Assembly (NCBI RefSeq): GCF_000633535.1
Contig: NZ_AYMR01000024.1
Coordinates: forward strand, 1-64,000
Source: Leifsonia aquatica H1aii
GTDB lineage: Bacteria; Actinomycetota; Actinomycetes; Actinomycetales; Microbacteriaceae
Length of the DNA stretch: 64,000 nt
Direction of reading: 5' to 3'
Shown: in pieces, positions 16,853 through 24,891 of the stretch
How positions within the stretch are numbered: the first letter of the stretch is position 1
Layout: each line of letters starts with the position of its first letter
Notes under the pieces: generated by a model
What the model was told of the DNA's origin: nothing
What the model saw: only the letters and a program-made list of their open reading frames with translations
Database searches by the model: none
Program-made: the position numbers and the translations under genes

Positions 16853-17824
16853 TCAGGCGGGAGGCGCGTCTGCCGCGGCGACACCCAGGAGGACGCGGGC
16901 CGGGGTGTCGGGTTCGTCGAGTGTGATCGCGAACTGCCGCTGATCGGCCAGCGTGATCACGAGGCCCGGCCCTCTGCGCAGGATGATCGCCGACCGCCCT
17001 GGCATGATCCGGTATCCCCAGCCGCCCCACTGCCGTGGTTCCAGGACGACGACGTCGACGGCGGCGATCATCGCGGGTGGGATCCGTTTGAGCGGGATGC
17101 CTGCGATGGCCGACGTGACCCGGAATCCCCGATGGTCGACTGTCACCCGGAACGCGCAGAACATCAGCACCAGTACCACGGCGGCGAGGTACACGATCGC
17201 GGAGATGCCGACCGATGCGATCCCGTCCTGGACGACGGCAGGCGCGAAGAGGGCGACCCCGAGGGCGACCATGACCCCGGAGGCGACGAGGAGCAGCGGG
17301 GACGATACCGTGCGGTTCCAGGTGCCGGCGTGATCGATCGCGGCCGCCGCCCGCACCTCCTCGGTCGTGCCCGGCATCTCGATCGGCGCGGCCGACCCAC
17401 GGGGGAGGAGTGCGAGCTGCACCAGGGCATAGGCCGGGGCGGCGAGCGTCGGCAGGACCCATCCGCCGATCTCCACGGTGAACGGGTCGGCCGCATCCAG
17501 CGACGGGACGGTGCTGCCGAGCCACATGCCCAGCACGAGCGCGGAGGCCGCGCCGGTGAACGCGGCGGTGGCGCGCGGCCCCCACTCCCCGGAGGCGCCG
17601 ACGAGGACGACGATCGTCCCGACGAGAGCGGACACGGTGCTCACACCGACGAGCCAGCCGAGGAAGACCGGTGCGCTGGTGACCGCGTCCGCCGGACCTC
17701 CGGCACCCCAATGCGTCGGAAGACTGGGCGGGAGGCGGGCCTGCCACTGCCTCCAGGTCAGCAGGATCAGGACGGCGGGCACCCAGAGCGAGACGATGGC
17801 CAGGGCTTTGCGGAGGCCGAGCAT
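16853..17824 (-). CDS. DUF1648-domain membrane protein
   Basis: A 323-residue integral membrane protein. The N-terminal part (MLGLRKALAIVSLWVPAVLI, then PPSLPTHWGAGGPAD) is a DUF1648 domain as in SdpI-like proteins; four to six further hydrophobic segments follow, and the C-terminal about 100 residues form a soluble PH-like region (FRVTVDHRGFRV, RIMPGRSAIILRRGPGLVIT). The ATG at 17824 was chosen because GGAAGGA is at proper distance; the frame stays open far upstream in GC-rich antisense DNA. It is convergent with the phosphatases and divergent from the Calx-beta gene. Function unknown; immunity or envelope roles are known for SdpI relatives but not shown here. Confidence 0.75.
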   Translation of the reverse strand: MLGLRKALAIVSLWVPAVLILLTWRQWQARLPPSLPTHWGAGGPADAVTSAPVFLGWLVGVSTVSALVGTIVVLVGASGEWGPRATAAFTGAASALVLGMWLGSTVPSLDAADPFTVEIGGWVLPTLAAPAYALVQLALLPRGSAAPIEMPGTTEEVRAAAAIDHAGTWNRTVSSPLLLVASGVMVALGVALFAPAVVQDGIASVGISAIVYLAAVVLVLMFCAFRVTVDHRGFRVTSAIAGIPLKRIPPAMIAAVDVVVLEPRQWGGWGYRIMPGRSAIILRRGPGLVITLADQRQFAITLDEPDTPARVLLGVAAADAPPA

Positions 17825-17944
17825 GCGATCCTTCCCATCAACATCGACAGTATGAGCAATTTTACATGCAACGGGCGAGCGGTCCACCTCCTGTGCCCGC
17901 GGCGTGCCCTGTTCTGGTCGGAGCGACGGCCGCGCATCGGTGGA

Positions 17945-17950
17945 TAGAGT
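17945..17950 (+). promoter_or_regulatory. -10 hexamer of the Calx-beta gene (leaderless)
   Basis: TAGAGT, six bases, then GTG at 17957. Confidence 0.55.
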
Positions 17951-17956
17951 GGCGGG

Positions 17957-19228
17957 GTGACCCGCTCGTCTGCCCACCTTCGCGTGGCGTGCGCGGTGGG
18001 TATCGCCGCCCTGGCGGGGCTCCTCGGTGCGGCGCCGGCCGCTCTGGCGCAACCGACCCCGGTGCCGGTCGACTCCGGAGTCGTCACCCCCTTCGTCGAC
18101 TGCGTGCAGGACGCGCCGCTCGGCGCGGTCACGGCGCGCACTGTCGTGCTCGGCTACCGCTCGACGGCCGCCGCGCCCCTCACCCTCCCGGCGGGCGCCG
18201 GCGACAACGACCTGACCTCCGGTCCGGCCGACCGCGGCCAGCCGAGCACGTTCCTGCCCGGCGAGCACCACGGCGTCACCCTGCTCACCGTCGACGCGCA
18301 GGCCGAGCCCTCCCTGGGATGGCGGGTGCGGGACGCGATCGCGACGATCGCTCCGTCCGCGCCGTCGTGCACCGATGCCACAGCGGTGACGGTCAGCGCG
18401 CCCACCAGCACGGAGGCCGGGCGGTCGTTCGTCGTGACCGCCGCCGTCACCCGCCTGCTGCTGGGGACCGTCGATGCGGGTGCCGTCGGATTCTCGGTCG
18501 ACGGCGGTGCCGAGACCGTCGTCCCGATCGCGGCCGGTTCGGCCCGCGCCGAGCTGACCGCCCCTGCCGCAGGATCCCACACCCTGGTGGCGCGTTATCT
18601 TCCGGCCGACGGCGCGACGGTGAGGCCGGCCTCGGCCTCCACCGCGCTCTCGACGGTGGCGGTGAGCGGACCGCTCTCGGTCGCCGCGAACAGCGTGGTC
18701 GCCGGCAGCACCTCGGCCGTCCTCGTGGTGACGCGCGCGGCGGGCACAGGCGAGGCCACGGTCGACTACGCGACCGCCGACGGAACGGCCACGGCCGGCA
18801 TCGACTACACCGCGACCTCCGGGACCGTCGTGCTCGCGGACGGAGTGCGGCAGGCGACCATCCGCATCCCGATCCCTGCGCGGGCGCCCGGTGCCTCCGC
18901 AGCGACCTTCTTCGTCCTGCTGCAGCGAGCCTCCACCTCGGTCGGCTCCGCCTCCGCGGCGGTGCTGCTCCCGCCGGTGCCCGTGACGACCCCCGCCTCG
19001 GCCGGGGACGGCATCGGCCCGACCGGTGCGCTCACGGCGGCGGGGTCGCGGCACGACACGGCGGGCCCGGCGTCCGCGCTTCCACTCGCCGACCCGACCG
19101 CCGCAGGCGAGCGCGGCACAGGTCAGGACCTGCTGCTGCTGATCGTGGGGGCCATCCTCACCGTGGGCGGCATCGCCGGCGTGATCAGCGTCGTGCGCGG
19201 GGTGACCCTCAGCCACGCGAGCAGCTGA
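17957..19228 (+). CDS. secreted, membrane-anchored Calx-beta/Ig-like protein
   Basis: A 423-residue surface protein. A signal peptide ends near PAALAQP (residue 32); residues about 130-235 look like a bacterial Ig-like repeat (VSAPTSTEAGRSFVVTAAV); residues about 240-335 are a Calx-beta domain with the typical VDYATADGTATAGIDYT motif; a linker rich in Gly/Ala/Thr leads to one C-terminal transmembrane helix near residues 393-415 and a short cytosolic tail. There is no clear LPxTG-like motif before the helix. Such domains mediate protein interaction or calcium binding; the partner is unknown. The GTG has no Shine-Dalgarno site and follows TAGAGT by six bases. Confidence 0.75.
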   Translation: MTRSSAHLRVACAVGIAALAGLLGAAPAALAQPTPVPVDSGVVTPFVDCVQDAPLGAVTARTVVLGYRSTAAAPLTLPAGAGDNDLTSGPADRGQPSTFLPGEHHGVTLLTVDAQAEPSLGWRVRDAIATIAPSAPSCTDATAVTVSAPTSTEAGRSFVVTAAVTRLLLGTVDAGAVGFSVDGGAETVVPIAAGSARAELTAPAAGSHTLVARYLPADGATVRPASASTALSTVAVSGPLSVAANSVVAGSTSAVLVVTRAAGTGEATVDYATADGTATAGIDYTATSGTVVLADGVRQATIRIPIPARAPGASAATFFVLLQRASTSVGSASAAVLLPPVPVTTPASAGDGIGPTGALTAAGSRHDTAGPASALPLADPTAAGERGTGQDLLLLIVGAILTVGGIAGVISVVRGVTLSHASS

Positions 19229-19232
19229 CGCG

Positions 19233-19766
19233 CTAGCGGAACGTGGAGACCACCCCGCCCACCAGCAGGGCGACGGCCACCGTCCAGCCCACGATCGCGA
19301 TGCCCTGCCAGACGAGGATGCGTGCCCGCCCCACCCCGGCGGCGGCGAGCATCGTCGCCGTGATCTGGGTCGGCAGCAGCAGTGGTCCGAGCAGGCTCAC
19401 GCCGGGGACGCCGTAGCGCTCGAAGGCCCGCTGGAACTTGGCCCTGCGCGGCGACACCGTCGCGGTCGTCAGGGCGGCCGGGTCGGCGCCCGCCGCGACG
19501 GCGGCCTCCTGCGTCCGCGCCCGCCGCGCCGAGACGACGGCCCGGCGGGCGCCGGAGCCGAGGAGCACCAGCACCGCGACACAGGCGAAGTTGCCCACGA
19601 TCGCGGCGATGATCGCGATCGCCGGAGCGATGCCGCCGATGATCCCGATGGTCGCGGCGCCCTCGCCTTCGACGAACGGAATGGCCCCCGCCGCGGCCAC
19701 GATGAGCGGCTGCACGACGTCCGGCACCTGCGCCACGAGGTCCTGGAGGGTGTCGATCAGTGTCAT
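19233..19766 (-). CDS. small multidrug efflux-type membrane protein (COG2426-like)
   Basis: A 177-residue integral membrane protein with a helix-break motif VPFVEGEGA-type segment (AIPFVEGEGAATIGI), further hydrophobic helices and RAFERYGVPGVSLLGPLLLPTQITA, matching the family annotated in actinobacteria as small multidrug efflux protein, distantly related to DedA. The ATG at 19766 follows AGGAGCAGGAC; the open frame extends farther upstream but without a comparable ribosome site. It is convergent with the Calx-beta gene and divergent from the sensor kinase. Transport activity is inferred from the family name only. Confidence 0.7.
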   Translation of the reverse strand: MTLIDTLQDLVAQVPDVVQPLIVAAAGAIPFVEGEGAATIGIIGGIAPAIAIIAAIVGNFACVAVLVLLGSGARRAVVSARRARTQEAAVAAGADPAALTTATVSPRRAKFQRAFERYGVPGVSLLGPLLLPTQITATMLAAAGVGRARILVWQGIAIVGWTVAVALLVGGVVSTFR

Positions 19767-19878
19767 GTCCTGCTCCTGTCCGGTGGTGAACCGATGTCTG
19801 CATCGAGTCCATCGGGTCGCGCCACGACGGGGAAGTGTGCGGGCGTCATCGGCCGCCGGGTGTTCCGCCCGTCCCAGA

Positions 19879-19894
19879 CGTGACATTCGTCACG
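19879..19894. promoter_or_regulatory. palindrome upstream of sensor-kinase operon, likely response-regulator site
   Basis: CGTGACATTCGTCACG has perfect CGTGAC/GTCACG arms and ends five bases before the -10 TACGAT. A close copy (ATGACATTCCTCAC) precedes the ABC transporter genes at 23131. Confidence 0.55.
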
Positions 19895-19898
19895 GCCC

Positions 19899-19904
19899 TA
19901 CGAT
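19899..19904 (+). promoter_or_regulatory. -10 hexamer of the sensor-kinase operon (leaderless)
   Basis: TACGAT, six bases, then GTG at 19911; identical box and spacing to purM and purC. Confidence 0.6.
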
Positions 19905-19910
19905 GAACGG

Positions 19911-21149
19911 GTGGGATACCCGACCGAGGCCGAGCCGACCGCCGCGGCCGATCCGACGGCTGAGGAAGCGGTGACCGAGCGGGTCGCCCTCCGGCTGGCG
20001 CGCGATGTCACGGTCACCTGGTGGTACACGTTCTCGACCGTCCTCTTCTTCATCGTCATGCTCGTGCCGTTGTGGGCGGTGACTGCACTCGTGGTGGGGC
20101 GTGGCGACGGGCCGGCGATCGCGATCGGTGTCGGCGGCACGGCGTGGGTGGCGGCGACGGTCGTTCTGCTGCTCGACTACCGCACGCGCGACGAGGACGC
20201 CCCGCTGCTGCGGCGTCGGCGGATGCTTGTCCCGCTCGCGCTGTCGGCCGGGTACTCGGTGGTGGTGGCGCTCGCGTCCGGGATCTGGGTCGCCGCCGCC
20301 GTCCCGGTGCTCGAGGCGCTGGTGCTGCTCAACTGGGGGCCGGGCATCCGGCGCCGGGTGGTGCTCGGTGCGACGGTGCTGCTCGGAGCGCTCTGGGCGA
20401 TCGACGTGCGATTCACGTTCCCGGTCGACGGCTTCTCCACCTGGTTCCTGATCGGCTTCTACTCGGCATCCCTCCCCGCCCTCACCGTCCTGACGCTGTG
20501 GTGGTGGGACATCGTCGTCGCCCTCGACCGTGCCCGCGCCTCGGAGGCCAGGCTGGCGGCCACCCAGGAGCGGTTGCGCGTGGCGACGGACGTGCACGAC
20601 CTCCAGGGGCATCACCTGCAGGTCATCGCCTTGCAGCTCGAGCTCGCCGAACGGCTGATGGAGCATGACCCCGCTCAGGCACTCGAGCAGGTGCGTGCCG
20701 CGCGCTCCAGCGTCGACGAGGCGCGACAGGGGACGCGGGATCTGGCGCTGCGGTTCCGCTCGGTACCGCTGCGCGACGAGCTCGCGAACGCCGTCGACCT
20801 GCTCCGCGCGGCCGGCGTGGTGGCCGACGCGACAGTCGACCCGGCCGCCGATCACGCCCCCGCGGCGGTTCTCGGTCCGGTGATCCGGGAGGCGACCACC
20901 AATGCCCTGCGCCACGGCGGCGGGCGATGGGCGCGGCTGGTGCTCACCCGGGAGGCGGGGTCGTGGCGACTGGAGGTCGCGAACGACGCCGACCTCGACG
21001 CGGCCACGGAGAGCGGGGCCGGCGGCGGGGCAGGTCTGGACGGGATCGCCCGCCGAGCGGCGGACGCGGGCGGGGCGGTCGAGGTGCGGCCACGCGACGA
21101 CTCCTTCGTCATCGTCGTGACCGTCCCGGAACGGACGGGTCGGTCATGA
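19911..21149 (+). CDS. DesK-like sensor histidine kinase
   Basis: A 412-residue membrane kinase. About five or six transmembrane helices occupy residues 35-190 with no large extracellular domain, suggesting sensing within the membrane. A short coiled coil (RASEARLAATQERLR) leads to the HisKA_3 motif with His229 in TDVHDLQGHHLQ, and the HATPase region includes IREATTNALRHG and GGGAGLDGIARRA. It phosphorylates the response regulator whose ATG overlaps its stop codon by four bases. The GTG at 19911 is preceded by a -10 box six bases away and by a palindrome at the -35 position, so autoregulation is likely. The stimulus is unknown. Confidence 0.88.
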   Translation: MGYPTEAEPTAAADPTAEEAVTERVALRLARDVTVTWWYTFSTVLFFIVMLVPLWAVTALVVGRGDGPAIAIGVGGTAWVAATVVLLLDYRTRDEDAPLLRRRRMLVPLALSAGYSVVVALASGIWVAAAVPVLEALVLLNWGPGIRRRVVLGATVLLGALWAIDVRFTFPVDGFSTWFLIGFYSASLPALTVLTLWWWDIVVALDRARASEARLAATQERLRVATDVHDLQGHHLQVIALQLELAERLMEHDPAQALEQVRAARSSVDEARQGTRDLALRFRSVPLRDELANAVDLLRAAGVVADATVDPAADHAPAAVLGPVIREATTNALRHGGGRWARLVLTREAGSWRLEVANDADLDAATESGAGGGAGLDGIARRAADAGGAVEVRPRDDSFVIVVTVPERTGRS

Positions 21150-21748
21150 TCCGCGTCCTGATCGCCGATGACGAGGCGATGATCCGGTCCGCGCTCGCCG
21201 CCCTGCTGCGCCTGGAGGTGGACATCGAGGTCGTCGCCGAGTGCTCGGACGGCGCGCAGGCCGTCACGGAAGCCCTGCGCCTGGCGCCGGACGTGTGTCT
21301 CCTCGACCTCGAGATGCCCGGACTCGACGGGGTGGAGGTCGCGGTGCGGCTGACGCGCGCCATCCCCACGCGCTGTGTCGTGATCACCCGGCACGCCCGA
21401 CCCGGGGTGCTGCGGCGGGCCTTGGCCGCGGGCGTCTCCGGCTTCCTCCCCAAGTCCCGCGACGCCGCGGAGGTCGCGGCCGTCATCCGCAGCGTCGCCG
21501 CAGGCCGCCGCTACGTCGACCCGGAGGTGGCTGCCGATGCCCTGAGCGACGAGCGGTCCCCGCTCACCGATCGCGAACTCGACGTCCTGCGGGCGGGGCG
21601 GCGGGGGGAGACGACCGGTCAGATCGCGCGCACGCTGTCGTTGGCCCCGGGGACGGTGCGCAACCACGTCTCGGCCGTCCTCGGCAAGCTCGCCGTCGGT
21701 ACCCGGCAGCAGGCCGTCCTCATCGCGGAGGAGCGTGGCTGGATCTGA
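21146..21748 (+). CDS. NarL/LuxR-type response regulator
   Basis: A 200-residue two-domain regulator. The receiver has the acidic pair in IADDEAM, phospho-acceptor Asp54 in LLDLEMPGLDG and Lys in FLPKSRD; the C-terminal LuxR-type helix-turn-helix is LTDRELDVLRAGRRG...GTVRNHVSAVLGKL. The ATG overlaps the kinase TGA (ATGA), so translation is coupled. Its probable DNA targets are the palindromes at 19879-19894 and 23131-23144, which would connect it to its own operon and to the downstream ABC transporter; this is inference from the shared motif. Confidence 0.9.
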   Translation: MIRVLIADDEAMIRSALAALLRLEVDIEVVAECSDGAQAVTEALRLAPDVCLLDLEMPGLDGVEVAVRLTRAIPTRCVVITRHARPGVLRRALAAGVSGFLPKSRDAAEVAAVIRSVAAGRRYVDPEVAADALSDERSPLTDRELDVLRAGRRGETTGQIARTLSLAPGTVRNHVSAVLGKLAVGTRQQAVLIAEERGWI

Positions 21749-21757
21749 GGCGGATCG

Positions 21758-22450
21758 TCAGTCGTCCACCGGAACGATGATGCGTCCCGCGAGGGCCGCT
21801 TCGCGGTACATCCGCACCGAGACGACCGTCAGCCAGGCCCACGCGAGCACGACGACGACCGTCAGCCCGATGGTGGCGACGGCCGAGCCTCCGGAGGCCG
21901 CGATCGCCACGAAGCCCAGGATCAGGAGGACTCCCACGGCCACGCTCACGGCGGCGGCGGATCCCGACGCGCCCGCACGCAGCCGTCGGGCCATCGCGAA
22001 CGACCAGACGGCGAAGGCGATGAAGCCGAGGCCACCCGCCAGCAGGTGCAGCATCCCGTGCACGCTGAAGCCCGCCCCGGCGGCGTCGGGGAGGGCGATC
22101 CCCGCCGCGATCAGCAGGATCCCGTAGAGCAGCAGGAAGAGCCAGGCGCGGCGACCCGTTCCGCTCCGGAGGTGACGACGGTACCCGATCGCCGCCGCCG
22201 CCGTCATCAGGCCGGTCAGGATGAAGACCACGACGTGTACCCAGCCGGCCACTCCGAGGGAGAGCAGGCTCCAGCTGTCGGTCGCGAAGGAGAATCCCGG
22301 CGTCACGAGGCCCTGAACGACGGAGCAGAGGACGTAGAAGGGTCCTGCCACGATGCCGTAGCCGAGGAGGGATTTGGTCACCCGGGCCTCGGGGGTGCAG
22401 TCGATACGGGAGGCGGACGACTCGCCCGGCACGGTGCGCGACATGATCAT
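21758..22450 (-). CDS. DUF998-family membrane protein
   Basis: A 230-residue multi-pass membrane protein with about six helices, beginning after a short hydrophilic N-terminus at LLGYGIVAGPFYVLCSVVQG, followed by the DUF998-typical TPGFSFATDSWSLLSLG segment and a conserved HGMLHLLAGGLGF motif. Start alternatives are the ATGs at 22450 and 22444. It is divergent from a TetR gene with an operator-like palindrome between them, 9 bases from its start, so it is the likely repression target. It is convergent with the response regulator. Function unknown. Confidence 0.75.
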   Translation of the reverse strand: MIMSRTVPGESSASRIDCTPEARVTKSLLGYGIVAGPFYVLCSVVQGLVTPGFSFATDSWSLLSLGVAGWVHVVVFILTGLMTAAAAIGYRRHLRSGTGRRAWLFLLLYGILLIAAGIALPDAAGAGFSVHGMLHLLAGGLGFIAFAVWSFAMARRLRAGASGSAAAVSVAVGVLLILGFVAIAASGGSAVATIGLTVVVVLAWAWLTVVSVRMYREAALAGRIIVPVDD

Positions 22451-22458
22451 CCAATCTG

Positions 22459-22475
22459 AACTGAACCGTTTAGTT
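22459..22475. promoter_or_regulatory. TetR operator-like palindrome
   Basis: AACTGAAC-C-GTTTAGTT matches its reverse complement at 7 of 8 arm positions. It lies in the 72-bp gap between the divergent DUF998 and TetR genes, upstream of a TAGGCT hexamer at 22486-22491. Confidence 0.55.
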
Positions 22476-22522
22476 TCAATCAGGATAGGCTGGCCGGGAC
22501 GGGCGGGTCAAGGGAGGATCGG

Positions 22523-23134
22523 ATGCGCGAACGCAAGACGGCGGAGATCATGGCGGCGGCGCGCGAGCTGTTCCTCCGCGACGGGTACGCGGGCACCACC
22601 ATCGACGCCATCGCCTCCTCCGCGGGTGTCTCCAAGGCGACCGTCTACAGCAACTTCGCCGACAAGGACGCCCTGTTCGTCGAACTGCTCGACGTCGTCA
22701 CCGCCGAGGCCGGCGACATCCTGCGCTCGGCGACCGCGGGTCTGGAGGGTGACGGACCTCTGCGCGACCGCTTCGTCGCCGTCGCCCGCACCCTCGTGCG
22801 AGGAGTGCTCCGGCCGGAGGTCGTCAGCCTCCGCCGCCTCGCCATCTCCCAGGCCGTGCGGTTCCCGGAGGCGTCCGCGCGGTACTGGCGCGCCGGGCCG
22901 GGTGCCACCATCGACCTGCTCGCCGACCGCTTCGGTGCACTGGCCCACGCGGGCGCCCTCGTCGTCGACGACGCGACGGAGGCGGCGGCGCAGTTCGCCT
23001 ACGTGCTCGTGGGTCCCCTGCAGGACCGCGCCCTTCTCGACCCCGGCCAGGCCGTCCCGGACGGGGAGGTCGAGGCGCACCTCCAGGCGACGGTCGACGC
23101 GTTCCTCCGTGCGCACGCCCATCCCCACCCATGA
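22523..23134 (+). CDS. TetR-family transcriptional regulator
   Basis: A 203-residue repressor. The N-terminal helix-turn-helix is clear (IMAAARELFLRDGYAGTTIDAIA, SAGVSKATVYSNFADKDALF, residues about 8-55) and the rest is the helical ligand-binding domain of the AcrR C-terminal type. The ATG at 22523 follows AGGGAGGA. Divergent DUF998 gene and intervening palindrome suggest that it represses that gene and itself. Its stop codon lies inside the ATGACATTCCTCAC motif that precedes the ABC transporter. Ligand unknown. Confidence 0.88.
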   Translation: MRERKTAEIMAAARELFLRDGYAGTTIDAIASSAGVSKATVYSNFADKDALFVELLDVVTAEAGDILRSATAGLEGDGPLRDRFVAVARTLVRGVLRPEVVSLRRLAISQAVRFPEASARYWRAGPGATIDLLADRFGALAHAGALVVDDATEAAAQFAYVLVGPLQDRALLDPGQAVPDGEVEAHLQATVDAFLRAHAHPHP

Positions 23135-23144
23135 CATTCCTCAC
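23131..23144. promoter_or_regulatory. response-regulator-site-like motif before the ABC exporter
   Basis: ATGACATTCCTCAC matches GTGACATTCGTCAC (19880-19893) at 12 of 14 positions. It lies about 60 bases upstream of the ABC ATPase start. Confidence 0.4.
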
Positions 23145-23202
23145 CCTCGGCTCCTGACACCCGCACTGCGTCCGCGCATCGGCACCGCGGCACGCTGAGA
23201 GG

Positions 23203-24126
23203 GTGAATCAGACACCTGCCATCCGCCTCGACGGCCTGCGCAAGTCCTTCGGCCCGCTCACCGCCGTCGACGGCGTCGACCTCACCATCCGCCCCGGCGA
23301 GGTGGTCGCCCTGCTCGGCCCGAACGGGGCCGGCAAGTCCACGACCATCGACCTCGCCCTCGGCCTCGCGCGCCCCAGCGCAGGCACCGCAGAGCTGTTC
23401 GGCGCCGAACCGATCCGCGCCATCCGCGACGGGCGCGTCGGCGCCATGCTGCAGGGCGGGGCACTGCTGCCCACCCTGACCGTCGGCGAGTGCGTCGCGC
23501 TCGTCGCCGCCGCACATCGGCATCCCCTCAGCGTCGCCGAGGCCCTCGAGCGCGCCCGCTGCACCGAGATCGCGAAGCAGCGGGTCGCCAAGCTGTCCGG
23601 CGGCCAGATGCAGCGGGCACGGTTCGCCGTCGCCGTCGTCTCCGACCCGGACCTCCTCTTCCTCGACGAGCCGACGGCCGCGATGGACGTGGAGGCGCGG
23701 CGCACCTTCTGGCAGTCGATGCGGGAGTTCACGGAGGAGGGCCGCACGGTCGTCTTCGCCACCCACTACCTCGACGAAGCGGATACCTACGCCGACCGCA
23801 TCGTGATGCTCGCCCGTGGCCGGGTCGTCGCCGACGGGACGCCCGCCGAGGTCAAGGCGGTGGTGTCCGGCCGCCGCATCCGGGCGAACGTCGGCTTCGC
23901 CTGGAGTCCTGCCGCCGAGGCCGCGCTCGCCGCGCTCCCCGGCGTGCGCAGCGTCGAGCACCGCGCGGGAAGCGTCGCCCTCGTGAGCGACGACTCCGAC
24001 GCCACCCTCCGCGCGCTGCTCGCGGCGCACGACGACATCCACGACATCGAAGTGACCGCGCACACGATGGACGAGGCCTTCCTCGCCCTCACCGAGGCGC
24101 GCGAGACGGAAGGAGCGACGCGATGA
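23203..24126 (+). CDS. ABC transporter ATP-binding protein (ABC-2 exporter type)
   Basis: A 307-residue ATPase. Walker A is GPNGAGKST near residue 45, the Q loop follows in AMLQGGALLPTL, the signature is LSGGQMQR and Walker B is LLFLDEPT with the H-loop in FATHYLDEA. The C-terminal 80 residues are the DUF4162-like extension seen in drug and lipid exporters. The GTG has no Shine-Dalgarno site; CACGCT stands six bases upstream. The stop overlaps the permease ATG (ATGA), so the two form one exporter, probably with the following kinase-regulator pair as its control system. Confidence 0.9.
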   Translation: MNQTPAIRLDGLRKSFGPLTAVDGVDLTIRPGEVVALLGPNGAGKSTTIDLALGLARPSAGTAELFGAEPIRAIRDGRVGAMLQGGALLPTLTVGECVALVAAAHRHPLSVAEALERARCTEIAKQRVAKLSGGQMQRARFAVAVVSDPDLLFLDEPTAAMDVEARRTFWQSMREFTEEGRTVVFATHYLDEADTYADRIVMLARGRVVADGTPAEVKAVVSGRRIRANVGFAWSPAAEAALAALPGVRSVEHRAGSVALVSDDSDATLRALLAAHDDIHDIEVTAHTMDEAFLALTEARETEGATR

Positions 24127-24866
24127 GCATCGCCTACCTGGGGCGCGAGTCGCTCCGCCAGCTGAAGAACATGCGCTCGATGGTGTTCACCCTCGCTGTT
24201 CCGCTCGTCATGCTGATCGCGTTCGGCGGCACGTTCGGAGGCCGCGGCCAGGTGGACGCGGTGACGCATCTGCCGTGGATCGTCGTCACCACCATCCAGG
24301 TGGCGGCCTACGGCGGCATGATGGCGGCCCTCTCGCAGGCGTTCGGGATCGTCACCGAGCGGTCGATCGGCTGGAACCGCCAGCTCCGGGTCACCCCGCT
24401 CTCCGGCACCGGCTATCTCGTGTCCAAGCTGGTCGCCGCCCTGGCGCTCGCCTTGGTCAGCGTGGTGGTCATCATCGGCGTGTCCCTGGCGCTCTACCAC
24501 CCGACGCTCTCGGCGGGCAGCTGGATGCTCGCCGCGCTCGGGATCTGGTGCGGCGTCATCCCGTTCGCATTGCTCGGCATCCTGATCGGCCAGTTCGCGA
24601 AGCCCGAGTTCGCCCAGCCGCTCTTCATGGCGGTCTTCATGGGGATGGCCGTGCTCGGCGGCCTGTGGATCCCGCTGCAGATCTTCCCCGCGTGGGTCGC
24701 GAACGTCGCGCAGGCCGTGCCGTCGTACTGGCTCAACCGGGTCGGACAGCTCGGCGCCCTGCAGAGCGGCGACGCGCTCACGCCCGCGCTGGTGCTCACC
24801 GCCTGGACCGTCGCTCTCGGCGCACTCATCGTCTGGCGCTACCGTCGCGACGCGGCGCGCGGCTGA
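24123..24866 (+). CDS. ABC-2 type permease
   Basis: A 247-residue membrane protein with six hydrophobic segments, starting MSIAYLGRESLRQLKNMRSM and showing the ABC-2 hallmark of a conserved loop (TERSIGWNRQLRVTPLSG) and a late GGLWIPLQIFPAWVANVAQ segment. It pairs with the overlapping ATPase gene. The downstream sensor kinase begins 25 bases later on the same strand. Exporters with this gene order often remove antimicrobial peptides or linear polyketides; no substrate can be read here. Confidence 0.88.
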   Translation: MSIAYLGRESLRQLKNMRSMVFTLAVPLVMLIAFGGTFGGRGQVDAVTHLPWIVVTTIQVAAYGGMMAALSQAFGIVTERSIGWNRQLRVTPLSGTGYLVSKLVAALALALVSVVVIIGVSLALYHPTLSAGSWMLAALGIWCGVIPFALLGILIGQFAKPEFAQPLFMAVFMGMAVLGGLWIPLQIFPAWVANVAQAVPSYWLNRVGQLGALQSGDALTPALVLTAWTVALGALIVWRYRRDAARG

Positions 24867-24879
24867 CCGACGCGCTGAT

Positions 24880-24885
24880 TAGGGT
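24880..24885 (+). promoter_or_regulatory. -10 hexamer of the second sensor-kinase gene (leaderless)
   Basis: TAGGGT, six bases, then GTG at 24892. It lies just 14 bases after the permease stop codon. Confidence 0.5.
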
Positions 24886-24891
24886 AGGGAC

